The notes: generated by a model not told the origin, from the sequence alone. 64,000 bases of DNA from Propioniciclava tarda (GCF_900182665.1 NZ_FXTL01000007.1:1-64000), one strand, 5' to 3'. Counted from the stretch's first letter, positions 46,284-55,760 are shown. Numbers and translations are program-made.

Positions 46284-47117
46284 ATGGACGTCTGGATCAT
46301 GATCGTCGCTGTCGTGGTGCTCGCTGCTGGCATCATCGGCTTCGTTATGTCGGGGCCCGGCATGAAGGAGGCCACGACCGGACACGGGCACCACGACGAC
46401 CACCACGAGCCGGCTCACCTGGCCGACCTGATGCCCGCCCGGTCCGAGCAGCCGGTCGAGAACCCGCCGGCGTCCGACATGATCGACGAGGGCGCGCCGC
46501 TGGCCAGTGACCCGTCGTACGTCGCGGCCCCCGTGGCCGCGGTCGCAGAGGGGCTCGGCGAGGTCGAGCACCTCTCGTCCATCGACGAGCGCGCCGGGCT
46601 GGGCGATGCCCCGCACGGCGGTGGCGAGGGCTCCTCGACCAATGCTGAGCCCGTCCCGTACGTGCTGCCCGCCGATCTTGACCTGCCGAAGGACGCGGCC
46701 GCCGACATCGCCGAGGTGCCCCAGGGCGCCGCGGCAGTCGGGGCCGCCGCGCTGGGCGACCTCGAGCACGAGTCGTCCATCGTGGATCGTGCGAGCCTCG
46801 GCGACGGCCCGCACGGCGGCGGCGAAGGCTCGTCCGCAGGCGCCGAGCCGGTGCCGTATGTGACGTCTCAGGCCGCGGTCGAGCCAGAGGTTGAGGTCGA
46901 GCAGATCTGGGACGGCCCGTTCGGACCCGGCTCCGCGGAGGCGGCCGAGGACGGGTCCGGTCCCCGTGGCTGGACCATCAAGGCCGCGCGGCAGTCGCAG
47001 GTCTACCTGACCCCGGAGGACGCCGTCTACGCCGTCGCGACCGCCAACCTCTGGTTCGTCAACGAGCAGCGCGCCCTCGACGCGGGGTTCAAGCGCTGGC
47101 AGCCGCCGTCCGCCTAA
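46284..47117 (+). CDS. membrane protein with His-rich segment, two ~38-residue repeats and sunset domain
   Basis: This 277-residue protein has an N-terminal helix (VWIMIVAVVVLAAGIIGFVM), then GHGHHDDHHEPAHLADL, a likely metal-binding stretch. Two copies of a repeat follow about 70 residues apart: EVEHLSSIDERAGLGDAPHGG... and DLEHESSIVDRASLGDGPHGG..., each ending AEPVPYV. The C-terminus GWTIKAARQSQVYLTPEDAVYAVATANLWFVNEQRALDAGFKRW is the so-called sunset domain. GAAAGG lies before ATG 46284. Function unknown. Confidence 0.8.
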   Translation: MDVWIMIVAVVVLAAGIIGFVMSGPGMKEATTGHGHHDDHHEPAHLADLMPARSEQPVENPPASDMIDEGAPLASDPSYVAAPVAAVAEGLGEVEHLSSIDERAGLGDAPHGGGEGSSTNAEPVPYVLPADLDLPKDAAADIAEVPQGAAAVGAAALGDLEHESSIVDRASLGDGPHGGGEGSSAGAEPVPYVTSQAAVEPEVEVEQIWDGPFGPGSAEAAEDGSGPRGWTIKAARQSQVYLTPEDAVYAVATANLWFVNEQRALDAGFKRWQPPSA

Positions 47118-47134
47118 CGGTTCCGTTGGCCCGA

Positions 47135-47262
47135 TCTGGCCCGTTGGCCGAGCCTGTCGAAGCCCGTTGGTCCGGCCCACCCTGACCCGCTGGCTGAGCT
47201 TGCCGAAGCCCGTTGGTCCGGCCCACCCTAACCGCTGGCTGAGCTTGCCGAAGCCCCTCGAC
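47135..47262. repeat. tandem dispersed repeats
   Basis: Three direct copies of CGAGCCTGTCGAAGCCCG / TGAGCTTGCCGAAGCCC, two of them within a unit of about 53 bp that also holds TTGGTCCGGCCCACCCT. They fill the gap before purL. Confidence 0.8.
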
Positions 47263-47308
47263 CCGCTCATCCGTATGGTCCGGCGATCAGCACTCCTCGC
47301 CCTCGCGA

Positions 47309-47314
47309 TAGGTT
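47309..47314 (+). promoter_or_regulatory. -10 box TAGGTT, leaderless purL
   Basis: TAGGTT is followed by 7 nt (gtgaccc) and then GTG 47322. Confidence 0.6.
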
Positions 47315-47321
47315 GTGACCC

Positions 47322-49577
47322 GTGGTCGATACCGTCGAGAACGCGTCCAACACGCCCCACGACCCGCAGCCGTGGGCTGAGCTGGGTCTGAAGGCCGAGG
47401 AGTACGACCGAATCCGCGAGATCCTCGGACGCCGCCCCACCGGCTGCGAGCTGGCGATGTACTCGGTGATGTGGTCGGAGCACTGCTCCTACAAGTCATC
47501 CAAGGTGCACCTGCGCCGGTTCGGCGCCGTCGGCCACGACACCCCGCGCGGACCGCTCCTAGCCGGCATCGGCGAGCAGGCCGGCGTCGTGGACGTGGGC
47601 AACGGTCTCGCGGTCACGTTCAAGATCGAGTCCCACAACCACCCCAGCTACGTCGAGCCCTACCAGGGCGCCGCGACCGGGGTGGGCGGCATCGTCCGCG
47701 ACATCCTCGCGATGGGCGCCCGCCCGATCGGCGTCATGGATCCGCTGCGCTTTGGCCCCCTGGACGCCCCCGACACGGCCCGCGTCCTGCCGGGCATCGT
47801 CGCCGGCGTCGGTGGCTACGGGAACTGCCTCGGCCTCCCCAACATCGGCGGCGAGGTCGTCTTCGACCCGACCTACTACGGCAACCCGCTGGTCAACGCG
47901 CTGTGCGTCGGCGTCCTCGGCCATGACGATCTCCAGACCAACGCGGCCGTCGGCGTCGGCAACCAGGTGATCATGTTCGGCGCCGCCACCGGCGGCGACG
48001 GCATCGGCGGGGCGTCCATTCTGGCGTCGGAGACCTTCGACGCGGACGGACCCGTGAAGCGCCCGAGCGTCCAGGTGGGCGACCCGTTCATGGAGAAGCT
48101 GCTCATCGAATGCTGCCTCGAGCTGTACGCCGCGGGCATCGTCGTCGGCATCCAGGACTTCGGCGCCGCGGGCATCTCGTGCGCCACCAGCGAGATGGCC
48201 AGCGCCGGCGTGGGCGGGATGCACGTCGAACTCGACCTCGTCGAGCTGCGCGACCCGACGCTGGCGCCCGAAGAGATCCTGATGAGCGAGAGCCAGGAGC
48301 GCATGATGGCCGTCGTCGCGCCCGGCGACGTCGAGCAGTTCATGGCGATCTGCGCCAAGTGGGACGTCCTGGCGACCGTCATCGGCGAGGTCACCGAGGG
48401 CGACCGGCTGATCATCGACTGGCACGGCCAGACGGTCGTCGACGTCGACCCCCGCACCGTCGCGGACGATGGCCCGGTGTACGAGCGCCCGTGGGCGCGT
48501 CCGTCGTGGCAGGACACGCTGCAGTCCGACACCACCGCCAAACTGCCGCGGGCGGCGTCCGACCAGGAACTCGCCGACCAGGTACTGAGGCTCGTCGGCA
48601 GCCCGAACCAGTGCGACAAGTCCTGGATCACCGACCAGTACGACCGGTTCGTCCGCGGCAACAGCGTGCTCGCCCAGCCCGAGGACGCGGGCATGCTGCG
48701 GATCGACGAGGCGTCCGGACTGGGCATCGCCCTGGCGACCGACTGCAACGGACGCTTCGCCCTGCTGAACCCGTACTGGGGTGCGCAACTGGCCTTGTCG
48801 GAGGCGTATCGCAACGTCGCGGCGTCCGGGGCGCAGCCGGTGGCGATCACCGACTGCCTCAACTTCGGCTCGCCCGAGGACCCGGACGTGATGTGGCAGT
48901 TCCGCGAGGCGATCATCGGCCTGGTGGACGGCTGCACCGAGCTCGGCACGCCCGTCACTGGCGGCAACGTGAGCTTCTACAACTCGACCGACGGCGCCAA
49001 CATCCTCCCGACCCCGGTGGTCGGCATGCTGGGCATCATCGACGATGTCGCCGACCGGACGCCGTCCGGCTTCGCGTACGCCGGCGACGCCATCGCGCTG
49101 CTCGGGACGACCCGCGACGAGCTGGACGGTTCGGCCTGGGCCGGACTGTTCGACCACCTCGGTGGCCAGCCGCCGCGTCCGGACTTCGCCGCCGAAAAGG
49201 CGCTCGCCTCCGTCCTGATCTCGGCGGCCAAGCAGCGCCTGCTGTCGTCCGCGCATGACCTCTCCGACGGCGGACTCGCGCAGGCGCTCGTCGAGTCGTG
49301 CCTGCGCCGCGGCCTCGGCGCCGCCGTGACGCTGCCCGACGGCGATGCCACGGTCGCGCTGTTCTCGGAGTCCCCGGCGCGCGCTTTGGTCTCGTTCCCG
49401 GCCTCGAGCCTGGACGCCGTCGCGCGGCTCTGCTCCGAGGCCGGGGTGCCGCTGACGCGGCTCGGCGAGGTGACCGAGTTGGACGAGATCGAGGTCGTCG
49501 GACGATTCGCCCTCGGCCTCACCGACGTGCGCGAGACCTGGGCCGCGCCGCTGCGCGCGGCCATGGCAGGGCACTGA
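47322..49577 (+). CDS. purL: FGAM synthase subunit PurL
   Basis: This 751-residue small-form PurL works with PurS and PurQ. It has [84 protein letters not shown] and [10 protein letters not shown]. The lack of an N-terminal PurS-like and a C-terminal glutaminase domain agrees with separate purS and purQ genes. Leaderless GTG. Confidence 0.97.
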   Translation: MVDTVENASNTPHDPQPWAELGLKAEEYDRIREILGRRPTGCELAMYSVMWSEHCSYKSSKVHLRRFGAVGHDTPRGPLLAGIGEQAGVVDVGNGLAVTFKIESHNHPSYVEPYQGAATGVGGIVRDILAMGARPIGVMDPLRFGPLDAPDTARVLPGIVAGVGGYGNCLGLPNIGGEVVFDPTYYGNPLVNALCVGVLGHDDLQTNAAVGVGNQVIMFGAATGGDGIGGASILASETFDADGPVKRPSVQVGDPFMEKLLIECCLELYAAGIVVGIQDFGAAGISCATSEMASAGVGGMHVELDLVELRDPTLAPEEILMSESQERMMAVVAPGDVEQFMAICAKWDVLATVIGEVTEGDRLIIDWHGQTVVDVDPRTVADDGPVYERPWARPSWQDTLQSDTTAKLPRAASDQELADQVLRLVGSPNQCDKSWITDQYDRFVRGNSVLAQPEDAGMLRIDEASGLGIALATDCNGRFALLNPYWGAQLALSEAYRNVAASGAQPVAITDCLNFGSPEDPDVMWQFREAIIGLVDGCTELGTPVTGGNVSFYNSTDGANILPTPVVGMLGIIDDVADRTPSGFAYAGDAIALLGTTRDELDGSAWAGLFDHLGGQPPRPDFAAEKALASVLISAAKQRLLSSAHDLSDGGLAQALVESCLRRGLGAAVTLPDGDATVALFSESPARALVSFPASSLDAVARLCSEAGVPLTRLGEVTELDEIEVVGRFALGLTDVRETWAAPLRAAMAGH

Positions 49578-49578
49578 C

Positions 49579-50265
49579 GTGACCGGCTCGGTGTGGGGCG
49601 AGCCGAGCGATTACGTCCCGGCGCGTGCGATCGCCGATGCCCCTGACGCGGCTGAGGACTCGCCCTCGTCGGGCCCCGAGCCGGTATCCGGGCACCGGGC
49701 TTTCGGCCTGGACGAGTCGCCCACCTCGCCGCCCACGCCCGTGTCGCAGCGGGTGCGCTCGGCGGAGACACCGACCTCTCCAGACACGCCCAGCGTCCTG
49801 ATGAGCCTCACCGGACACCACATGTACCTGCGGGACGCCCCGGACGCCTTCGCGCCCACCCTGCGTCCCGAGTACTCCTGGACGCCTCAGCCGCCCGCCG
49901 CTGCAACGGCCGAGCCCGCGGCGTCCGACGATGGTCTTCGGACCACCTCCCACGAGGAGCGATGGGCGCGCGCCGCCCACTGGCTGCCCCTCGTCTCGCA
50001 CTGGATCGGCCCGCTGGTCCTGCTGTTGACGCAGGGACGCCGCAGCGATCGCGTCCGGACCGAGGCGATCCACTCGCTGAACTGGGAGATCACGGTCGCT
50101 CTGCTCTTCGCCCTGGCGGTGGGGGTGTCGAGGTTCGGCGTCATCGGACCAGCGCTCGCAGTCGGGGTGGCGGTGCTGTCCGTCGGGCTGCATCTCGTGG
50201 GCGTGGTGACGACCGCGCGGGGTGGCTCGTTCCAGTACCCGCTGGCGCTGCCGATCGTCCGCTGA
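49579..50265 (+). CDS. DUF4870-like membrane protein with long disordered N-terminus
   Basis: This 228-residue protein follows purL by 1 bp. Residues 1-125 are Pro/Ser/Thr-rich and acidic, probably disordered. From about residue 126, EERWARAAHWLPLVSHWIGPLVLLLTQGRRSDRVRTEAIHSLNWEITVALLFAL shows the DUF4870/TIC20-like three- or four-helix membrane domain. Function unknown. Likely co-transcribed with purL. Confidence 0.8.
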   Translation: MTGSVWGEPSDYVPARAIADAPDAAEDSPSSGPEPVSGHRAFGLDESPTSPPTPVSQRVRSAETPTSPDTPSVLMSLTGHHMYLRDAPDAFAPTLRPEYSWTPQPPAAATAEPAASDDGLRTTSHEERWARAAHWLPLVSHWIGPLVLLLTQGRRSDRVRTEAIHSLNWEITVALLFALAVGVSRFGVIGPALAVGVAVLSVGLHLVGVVTTARGGSFQYPLALPIVR

Positions 50266-50273
50266 GCTCCTCC

Positions 50274-50500
50274 TCACGCCGTCGGCGAGAACCGGTAGCC
50301 CATGCCCGGTTCCGTGAGCAGGTACCGCGGCCGCTCGGGCTCGGGCTCGAGCTTGCGGCGCAGTTGGGTCATGTAGAGCCGGAGCGTGGCTGGCTGGTTC
50401 AGGTAGGCGGAGCCCCACATTTGGCCAGGTCGTCGACGATCCGCGTCAGCCGTCGCAGGGACACCGAGCGACAGGACGCCGCCGGCCACGGTCCGGCCGC
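50274..50500 (-). pseudogene. response-regulator (KdpE-like) C-terminal remnant
   Basis: The minus frame ends WGSAYLNQPATLRLYMTQLRRKLEPEP, followed by RPRYLLTEPGMGYRF, the winged-helix end of KdpE/OmpR-type regulators. Upstream in another frame is RRLTRIVDDLA, which resembles the region after the kinase H-box in KdpD. The receiver domain and most of the kinase are missing, so a large deletion seems to have fused kdpD and kdpE leftovers. The rest of 50266-50887 holds no supported gene. Confidence 0.6.
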
Positions 50501-50874
50501 GCGTGACGGCGAAGCGGCTGGCGAGGGCCTTCCACGGGGCCGTGGGGGCCCCGCCCGGAACGACGTCATGAACAGCAGGGGCCCGTGCGGACGGTCGTTC
50601 TCGTCGAGCGGCCGTGGCCGCCTCGTCGGACGGATCAGCGTGGTGGTCACCGATTCATCCGCAGCCGCACCGAACCCGGCCTGCACGTCCTGGCCGGACT
50701 CCATGCGGGATCCTGACAACGCCGTCCGCGTCGCCCGACCGGACGCCGCGTCCTCCTCAGGTCGGCACGATCTGGCCGGTGTGGCGACGTCGGCGTCCCA
50801 ACTGCCTTTGACGGACCACTCGGCCCCGCGATTTCACCAGCGAACGCCCGTCAATCGCCCCGGTCGGCCGCAGC

Positions 50875-50880
50875 TAGACT
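50875..50880 (+). promoter_or_regulatory. -10 box TAGACT, leaderless purF
   Basis: TAGACT is followed by 7 nt (cccgtcc) and then GTG 50888. Confidence 0.6.
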
Positions 50881-50887
50881 CCCGTCC

Positions 50888-52354
50888 GTGACGCTCACGC
50901 GCGCCGCCGATGATCCGGTAGGCGACCCGAAGCCAGGCGAGGAGTGTGGCGTCTTCGGAGTCTGGGCCCCCGGTGAAGAGGTCTCCAAGCTCACCTTCTA
51001 CGGCCTGTTCGCCCTCCAGCACCGCGGCCAGGAGTCGGCCGGCATGGCGGTCTCCGACGGCGACCGCATCACCGTCTACAAGGACATGGGGCTCGTGTCC
51101 CAGGTTTTCGACGAGCACGCCCTCAACTCGCTGACCGGCCACATCGCGATCGGCCACGATCGCTACTCGACCACGGGGGCGTCCGTCTGGAGGAACGCCC
51201 AGCCGACGTACCGCGCGACGGCGTCCGGCGGACTGGCGCTCGCCCACAACGGCAACCTGACGAACACCGACGAGCTCGAAGCCTGGCTGCACGAGCGCGA
51301 CGCCGACGAGCCGATCGTGCCCAAGGACTCGATGGACTCGACCAACGACACCTCCCTGGTCACGGCGCTGATGGCGACGTTCGACGGCTCCACCTGGGAC
51401 GCCGCCCTCGACGTGCTGCCCCGGCTGCGCGGCGCGTTCTGCTTCACGTTCATGGACCAGCACGCCCTCTACGCCGCGCGCGATCCCCACGGGATCCGTC
51501 CGTTGGTGCTCGGACGCCTCGAGCGCGGCTGGGTCGTCGCGTCCGAGACGGCGGCACTGGACATCGTGGGCGCGAGCTTCGTCCGCGAGGTCGAGCCCGG
51601 CGAGCTGATCGCGATCGACGACGGCGGCCTCCGGTCGATCCGGTTCGCGCCGGCCGACCCCAAGGGCTGCCTGTTCGAGTACGTCTACCTCGCCCGCCCC
51701 GACACGACGATCGCGCGCCGCGGCGTCCATCAGGTCCGGGTCCAGATCGGCCGGACACTCGCCTTCGAACACCCGGTGGACGCCGACATCGTCGTGGGCG
51801 TGCCCGAGTCGGGCATCCCGGCGGCGGAGGGGTACGCGGAGGCGTCCGGAATTCCGTTCAGCCGGGCGATCGTCAAGAACTCCTATGTCGGACGCACCTT
51901 CATCCAGCCGTCGCAGACCATTCGTCAGCTGGGCATCCGGCTCAAGCTCAACCCGATTCGGGACGCCATCGCCGGACGCCGCCTCGTGGTCGTCGACGAC
52001 TCGATCGTCCGCGGCAACACGCAGCGGGCGCTGGTGAAGATGCTGCGTGAGGCCGGGGCTGCCGAGGTCCACGTCCGCATCTCGTCGCCGCCCGTCGAGT
52101 GGCCCTGCTTCTACGGCATCGACTTCGCCACGCGCGCCGAGCTCATCGCGCCCGGCATGACGTCCGACGAGATCTGCCGCTCGATCGGCGCCGACAGCCT
52201 CGGTTACGTCAGCCTGGACGGCCTGATGGCCTCCGTCGGGCTGCCGAAGCGACAGCTGTGCCGCGCCTGCTTCGACGGCCATTACCCCGTTCAGATTCCG
52301 GACGCCGCGGCGTCCGTCCTGCGCCTGCCGACCAGGGGAGACAGCGATGAGTGA
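50888..52354 (+). CDS. purF: amidophosphoribosyltransferase
   Basis: This 488-residue enzyme is the committed step of IMP synthesis. A propeptide of about 18 residues precedes the N-terminal nucleophile Cys (EECGVFGVWAPGE). Glutaminase blocks are HRGQESAGMAV and IGHDRYSTTG. The PRPP loop is LVVVDDSIVRGNTQRALVKML. Cys residues in KGCLFEYVY, EWPCFYGI and QLCRACFDG match the four ligands of the Fe-S type found in Bacillus and actinomycetes. Overlaps purM by 8 bp. Confidence 0.97.
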   Translation: MTLTRAADDPVGDPKPGEECGVFGVWAPGEEVSKLTFYGLFALQHRGQESAGMAVSDGDRITVYKDMGLVSQVFDEHALNSLTGHIAIGHDRYSTTGASVWRNAQPTYRATASGGLALAHNGNLTNTDELEAWLHERDADEPIVPKDSMDSTNDTSLVTALMATFDGSTWDAALDVLPRLRGAFCFTFMDQHALYAARDPHGIRPLVLGRLERGWVVASETAALDIVGASFVREVEPGELIAIDDGGLRSIRFAPADPKGCLFEYVYLARPDTTIARRGVHQVRVQIGRTLAFEHPVDADIVVGVPESGIPAAEGYAEASGIPFSRAIVKNSYVGRTFIQPSQTIRQLGIRLKLNPIRDAIAGRRLVVVDDSIVRGNTQRALVKMLREAGAAEVHVRISSPPVEWPCFYGIDFATRAELIAPGMTSDEICRSIGADSLGYVSLDGLMASVGLPKRQLCRACFDGHYPVQIPDAAASVLRLPTRGDSDE

Positions 52355-53405
52355 GTCCGCGTACGCCCGAGCCGGGGTCGACATCGAGGCCGGGGACCGG
52401 GCCGTCGAGCTGATGAAGGCGCACGTCGCCCGGACGCGCCGCCCCGAGGTGCTGGGCGGACTCGGCGGCTTCGCGGGGTTCTTCGACGCATCGGCGTTCA
52501 AGAACTACGACCACCCCGTGCTCGCCACCTCGACCGACGGCGTCGGCACCAAGGTCGCCATCGCGCAGGCGCTCGACAAGCACGACACCATCGGCTTCGA
52601 CCTGATCGGCATGCTGGTCGACGATCTGGTCGTCGTCGGGGCCGAGCCGCTGTTCGTGACCGACTACATCGCCTGTGGACGCGTCGTCCCCGAGCGCATC
52701 GCTGCCATCGTGGGCGGCATCGCCGGGGCCTGTGAGGTGGCCGGGGCCGCGCTGCTGGGCGGCGAGACCGCCGAGCATCCCGGCCTCTTGGCGCCCGACG
52801 AGTTCGACATGGCGGGGGCCACCACGGGCGTCGTCGAGCGGGACAAGATCCTCGGACCCGAGCGCGTCCGGCCGGGCGACGTCGTCGTCGCGCTGGCGTC
52901 CTCGGGCCTTCACTCGAACGGCTATAGCCTCGTCCGGCAGGTGCTGTTGACGGACGCCAAACTCAGCCTGGACGCCCACGTCGCCGAGCTGGGACGCACC
53001 CTCGGCGAGGAGCTGCTCGAACCGACCCGCGTCTATGCGCGCGACATCCTCGCCATGATCGCCGCCGCCGAGGTCCACGCCATCAGCCACATCACCGGCG
53101 GCGGACTGGCCAACAACCTCGTCCGCGTCCTGCCCGACGGCGTCGCCGCGACCCTGCGCCGCGACAGCTGGACGCCGCCCGCGATCTTCGACCTCGTGCA
53201 GCGGACCGGGCGCGTCAGCCAGCCCGACATCGAGGCGACGCTCAACATGGGCGTCGGCATGGCCCTCGTCTTGCCGCCCGATTCGGTGGACGCCGTGGCC
53301 CGCGTCGCGTCCGACCGTGGCCTCCACTCCTGGGTGTTGGGCGAGGTGGGACAAGCGGACGGGGCGGCGTCCGTGAGGCTCGTCGGCGAGCACGGTCGCA
53401 CCTGA
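52347..53405 (+). CDS. purM: phosphoribosylformylglycinamidine cyclo-ligase
   Basis: This 352-residue AIR synthetase has SYARAGVD-like start AYARAGVDIEAGDRAVELM, the cofactor site TSTDGVGTKVAIAQAL, GFDLIGMLVDDLVVVGAEPLFVTDYIACG, GGETAEHPGLL and SHITGGGLANNLVRVLP. It starts within the end of purF, so the two are co-translated. Confidence 0.97.
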   Translation: MSESAYARAGVDIEAGDRAVELMKAHVARTRRPEVLGGLGGFAGFFDASAFKNYDHPVLATSTDGVGTKVAIAQALDKHDTIGFDLIGMLVDDLVVVGAEPLFVTDYIACGRVVPERIAAIVGGIAGACEVAGAALLGGETAEHPGLLAPDEFDMAGATTGVVERDKILGPERVRPGDVVVALASSGLHSNGYSLVRQVLLTDAKLSLDAHVAELGRTLGEELLEPTRVYARDILAMIAAAEVHAISHITGGGLANNLVRVLPDGVAATLRRDSWTPPAIFDLVQRTGRVSQPDIEATLNMGVGMALVLPPDSVDAVARVASDRGLHSWVLGEVGQADGAASVRLVGEHGRT

Positions 53406-53457
53406 TCGGGCACGAACTGGCGTCCGATTGCGTCCGTTCGGCGCCGAATATCGAGCT

Positions 53458-53485
53458 TTGTGATCGGCAAGGGGTCCGGTACCCT
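53458..53485 (+). promoter_or_regulatory. promoter of the DUF3073 gene
   Basis: TTGTGA (53458-53463) and TACCCT (53480-53485) are 16 bp apart. About 63 nt of leader precede ATG 53556. A further TTGACA (53501) lacks a good -10. Confidence 0.5.
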
Positions 53486-53555
53486 ATGCCTCACGATTAG
53501 TTGACAGATACCCGCGGTGTTCCCGCGATGAACCAGGCAAGGGGGTCGACCCACC

Positions 53556-53798
53556 ATGGGGCGCGGCCGTGCTAAGGCGAAGCAGACCAGAGTCGCTCGC
53601 GATCTGAAGTACCGTACTTTCTCTACGGATTTCACCTCGCTCGAGCGGGAACTTCGCGGAGATTCCACTGACACTCCCTTCGAGGAGGTCGTCGACGACG
53701 TCGATGATGATGAGGACGAAGACGACGACTACGCCGACTACGCCGACCGCTACGCGGCCGACGACGAAGACGACGATCTCGGACGCCGCATCGGCTGA
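53556..53798 (+). CDS. DUF3073 family protein
   Basis: This 80-residue actinomycete-specific protein has the start MGRGRAKAKQTRVARDLKYRTFSTDFTSLERELRG, a basic, probably nucleic-acid-binding N-terminus. A very acidic Asp-rich tail follows (VVDDVDDDEDEDDDYADYADRY). AAGGGGG precedes ATG 53556. It follows purM, a conserved neighbourhood in actinomycetes. Function unknown to me. Confidence 0.92.
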   Translation: MGRGRAKAKQTRVARDLKYRTFSTDFTSLERELRGDSTDTPFEEVVDDVDDDEDEDDDYADYADRYAADDEDDDLGRRIG

Positions 53799-54792
53799 GT
53801 CAGACTGGCGTCCCGATCTGCTCGACGGCTTCGAGCAGACGACGATCCCCCTGGGTTCGGGCACTCTGCCCGGCGAGGTCGGCCTGCGCGCCACCCTCGT
53901 CCGGCGCACTCTGGACGCCGATCCCGAGCGGGACCGGCGCGAGCGCGCGGTGATCTCGCTCCCGGGCTGGAACGACTACTTCTTCCACACCCACGTCGCG
54001 GACTTCTTCCAGGCCCAGGGCATCACGTTCTACGCCCTAGACCCGCGCCGCTCCGGACGCAGCCTGGGTGATCCGGCGCGCCGCGACTACGCCGGATCCC
54101 TCGGCGACCACGCCGAGGAACTGGACGCCGCGTACGAGTTCGTCTCGGCGCGGCATGCCAGTGTCGTCCTGATGGGGCACTCCACCGGCGGCCTCATCGC
54201 GGCGCTGTGGGCGTCCGATCGACCCGGGCGCCTCGCCGGCCTCGTTCTGAACTCGCCCTGGCTGGCAATGTGGGGCCCGCCCGGCTACCCGACGGCACTG
54301 CTGCCGACGCTGACTGCTCTGACGAGCCGCGACCCGCTGTGGGAGTTGCCCCTGCCCGACCCCGGCGATCGCTACGCGTCCTGCGTCCACGCGTCCGGGG
54401 CGGGGGAGTGGGACTACGACCGCGACCTCAAGGCGTCCGGACGCGTGCCGGTCCGCGCCGGCTGGCTGCGGGCGGTGCTGCTGGCCCAGCGGCGGACGGC
54501 GTCCGGGCTCGCGATCGACGCGCCGGTGTTCATGGCCGCCGGTACCCGGTCGCACCTGAGGGCCCGCGGCTACTCCGAGCGTGACCGCCGCAGTGACATC
54601 GTCCTCGACGTGGACGCCATCGCAGCCAAGGCGCCCAAGCTCGGCCGGTCGGTGACGCTCGTCCGCATCGCCGACGGCTTCCACGACCTCACGTTGTCGG
54701 TCCCGGACGCGAGGAAGGCCTACTTCGCCGAGCTGGCGCGCTGGTTGGCGGCGTACGTCCCGCCTCAAGGAAGCGCGGACCGGCGGGAGTGA
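53704..54792 (+). CDS. alpha/beta hydrolase (serine aminopeptidase/lysophospholipase-like)
   Basis: Homology begins around 53805 (DWRPDLLDGFEQTTIPL). Motifs are SLPGWNDYFFHTHVADFFQAQGITFYALDPRRSGRS, nucleophile elbow VVLMGHSTGGLIAALWAS (Ser), FMAAGTRSHLRARG and the terminal HD in DGFHDLTLS. It resembles monoacylglycerol-lipase-type hydrolases. No ATG, GTG or TTG lies between the DUF3073 stop and the conserved region. The only in-frame ATGs (53704-53710) lie inside the DUF3073 gene in another frame and would add a Thr/Pro-rich lead. The true start is uncertain. Confidence 0.8.
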   Translation: MMMRTKTTTTPTTPTATRPTTKTTISDAASAESDWRPDLLDGFEQTTIPLGSGTLPGEVGLRATLVRRTLDADPERDRRERAVISLPGWNDYFFHTHVADFFQAQGITFYALDPRRSGRSLGDPARRDYAGSLGDHAEELDAAYEFVSARHASVVLMGHSTGGLIAALWASDRPGRLAGLVLNSPWLAMWGPPGYPTALLPTLTALTSRDPLWELPLPDPGDRYASCVHASGAGEWDYDRDLKASGRVPVRAGWLRAVLLAQRRTASGLAIDAPVFMAAGTRSHLRARGYSERDRRSDIVLDVDAIAAKAPKLGRSVTLVRIADGFHDLTLSVPDARKAYFAELARWLAAYVPPQGSADRRE

Positions 54793-54865
54793 TCCGTGGC
54801 TGTGCTCGTCGCAGCCTCTGGCAGTCGGGGCGTCGATAGCTCAGCTCAGCCAGGTCAATGCATCC

Positions 54866-55618
54866 CTACGCAAGGGCCAACATGCGATCGGCCTGCTGCA
54901 CAGCTCGCTCGCCGTAGCCCGCGCCGAACAGCGAGGCGTGCACCAGCAGCGGATGCACCTGGTGCAGCCCGAGCAGCATGCGCCAGTGGCCCGGCAGCCT
55001 CGTGGACGCCTCCGCGTAGGCGTCCAGGATGACGTTCAACTCCGACGAGCCGAACAGGCTGAGCATCGCCAGGTCGGTGATCCGGTGGCCGCCGTGCGCG
55101 GCAGGGTCGATGACGACGACGCCGGTCGGCGTGAAGAGCACGTTGCCCGACCACAGGTCGCCGTGGATCCGCGCCGGCGGCGCCTCGTCATCGAAGGCGC
55201 CGTCCTCGAGCGCCTCGCACAGGTGGACCAGCGAGCGGCGTCCGGCTTCGGACAGACCGGACTCCGCCAGGTACGGCTCGATCCGCCAGCGGGCGTAGAA
55301 CCGGCCCCAGGAGGCCTCGGGGCGAAGCGGCAGGGGCGCGTCGCCGATGTAGCCGTCCCCGGTCCAGCCGTCCGGGCCCACGCCGAACGCGGACGCACCG
55401 GACTCGTGCAGCGCCACCAGGGCGCGGCCGAACTCCTCGGCGGCGTGTTCCGTGGGGGTTCCGCGGGCCAGCCGCTCCAACTCAAGAAACGTGGCGCCGT
55501 GGCTCACCACCCTGGGGACGCGGACCGCGCCCGCGGCGTCCAGCCAGGCCAATCCGGCGACCTCGGCGGCGAAGAATCCCTCGGGGGCCTGCTCACGCGA
55601 CTTGCGGAAGATCTCCAC
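54866..55618 (-). CDS. fructosamine kinase family protein
   Basis: This 250-residue kinase of the FN3K/aminoglycoside phosphotransferase fold has AAEVAGLAWLDAAGAVRVPRVVSHG, the catalytic loop RIHGDLWSGNVLFT (Asp), the metal-binding VVVIDPAAHGGHRITDLAMLSLFG and SELNVILDAYAEA. It phosphorylates ketoamines formed by glycation, which then decompose. GTG 55618 with GAGGA upstream. Confidence 0.9.
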   Translation of the reverse strand: MEIFRKSREQAPEGFFAAEVAGLAWLDAAGAVRVPRVVSHGATFLELERLARGTPTEHAAEEFGRALVALHESGASAFGVGPDGWTGDGYIGDAPLPLRPEASWGRFYARWRIEPYLAESGLSEAGRRSLVHLCEALEDGAFDDEAPPARIHGDLWSGNVLFTPTGVVVIDPAAHGGHRITDLAMLSLFGSSELNVILDAYAEASTRLPGHWRMLLGLHQVHPLLVHASLFGAGYGERAVQQADRMLALA

Positions 55619-55652
55619 GGGGGCATTGTCCTCCCGTCGCGGGGAGAAAAAC

Positions 55653-55679
55653 AGAGCGGACGCCGGGGGCGTCCGCTCT
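55653..55679 (-). terminator. tRNA operon terminator made of inverted GGACGCC/GGCGTCC words
   Basis: 12-bp arms AGAGCGGACGCC and GGCGTCCGCTCT with loop GGG. On the minus strand a GTTTTTC U-run follows. It terminates the tRNA-Asp/tRNA-Phe transcript before the fructosamine kinase gene. Confidence 0.85.
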
Positions 55680-55686
55680 TGCTCTG

Positions 55687-55760
55687 TGGCCAGGACCGGG
55701 ATCGAACCGGTGACCTTTCACTTTTCAGGCGAACGCTGCTACCAGCTGAGCTACCTGGCC
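55687..55760 (-). tRNA. tRNA-Phe (GAA)
   Basis: A 74-nt cloverleaf on the minus strand starts GGCCAGGTAGCTCAGCTGG, has the anticodon loop CTGAAAA (GAA), T-arm GGTTCGATCC and closing CCTGGCCA. The acceptor stem is fully paired. CCA is not encoded. Confidence 0.95.
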
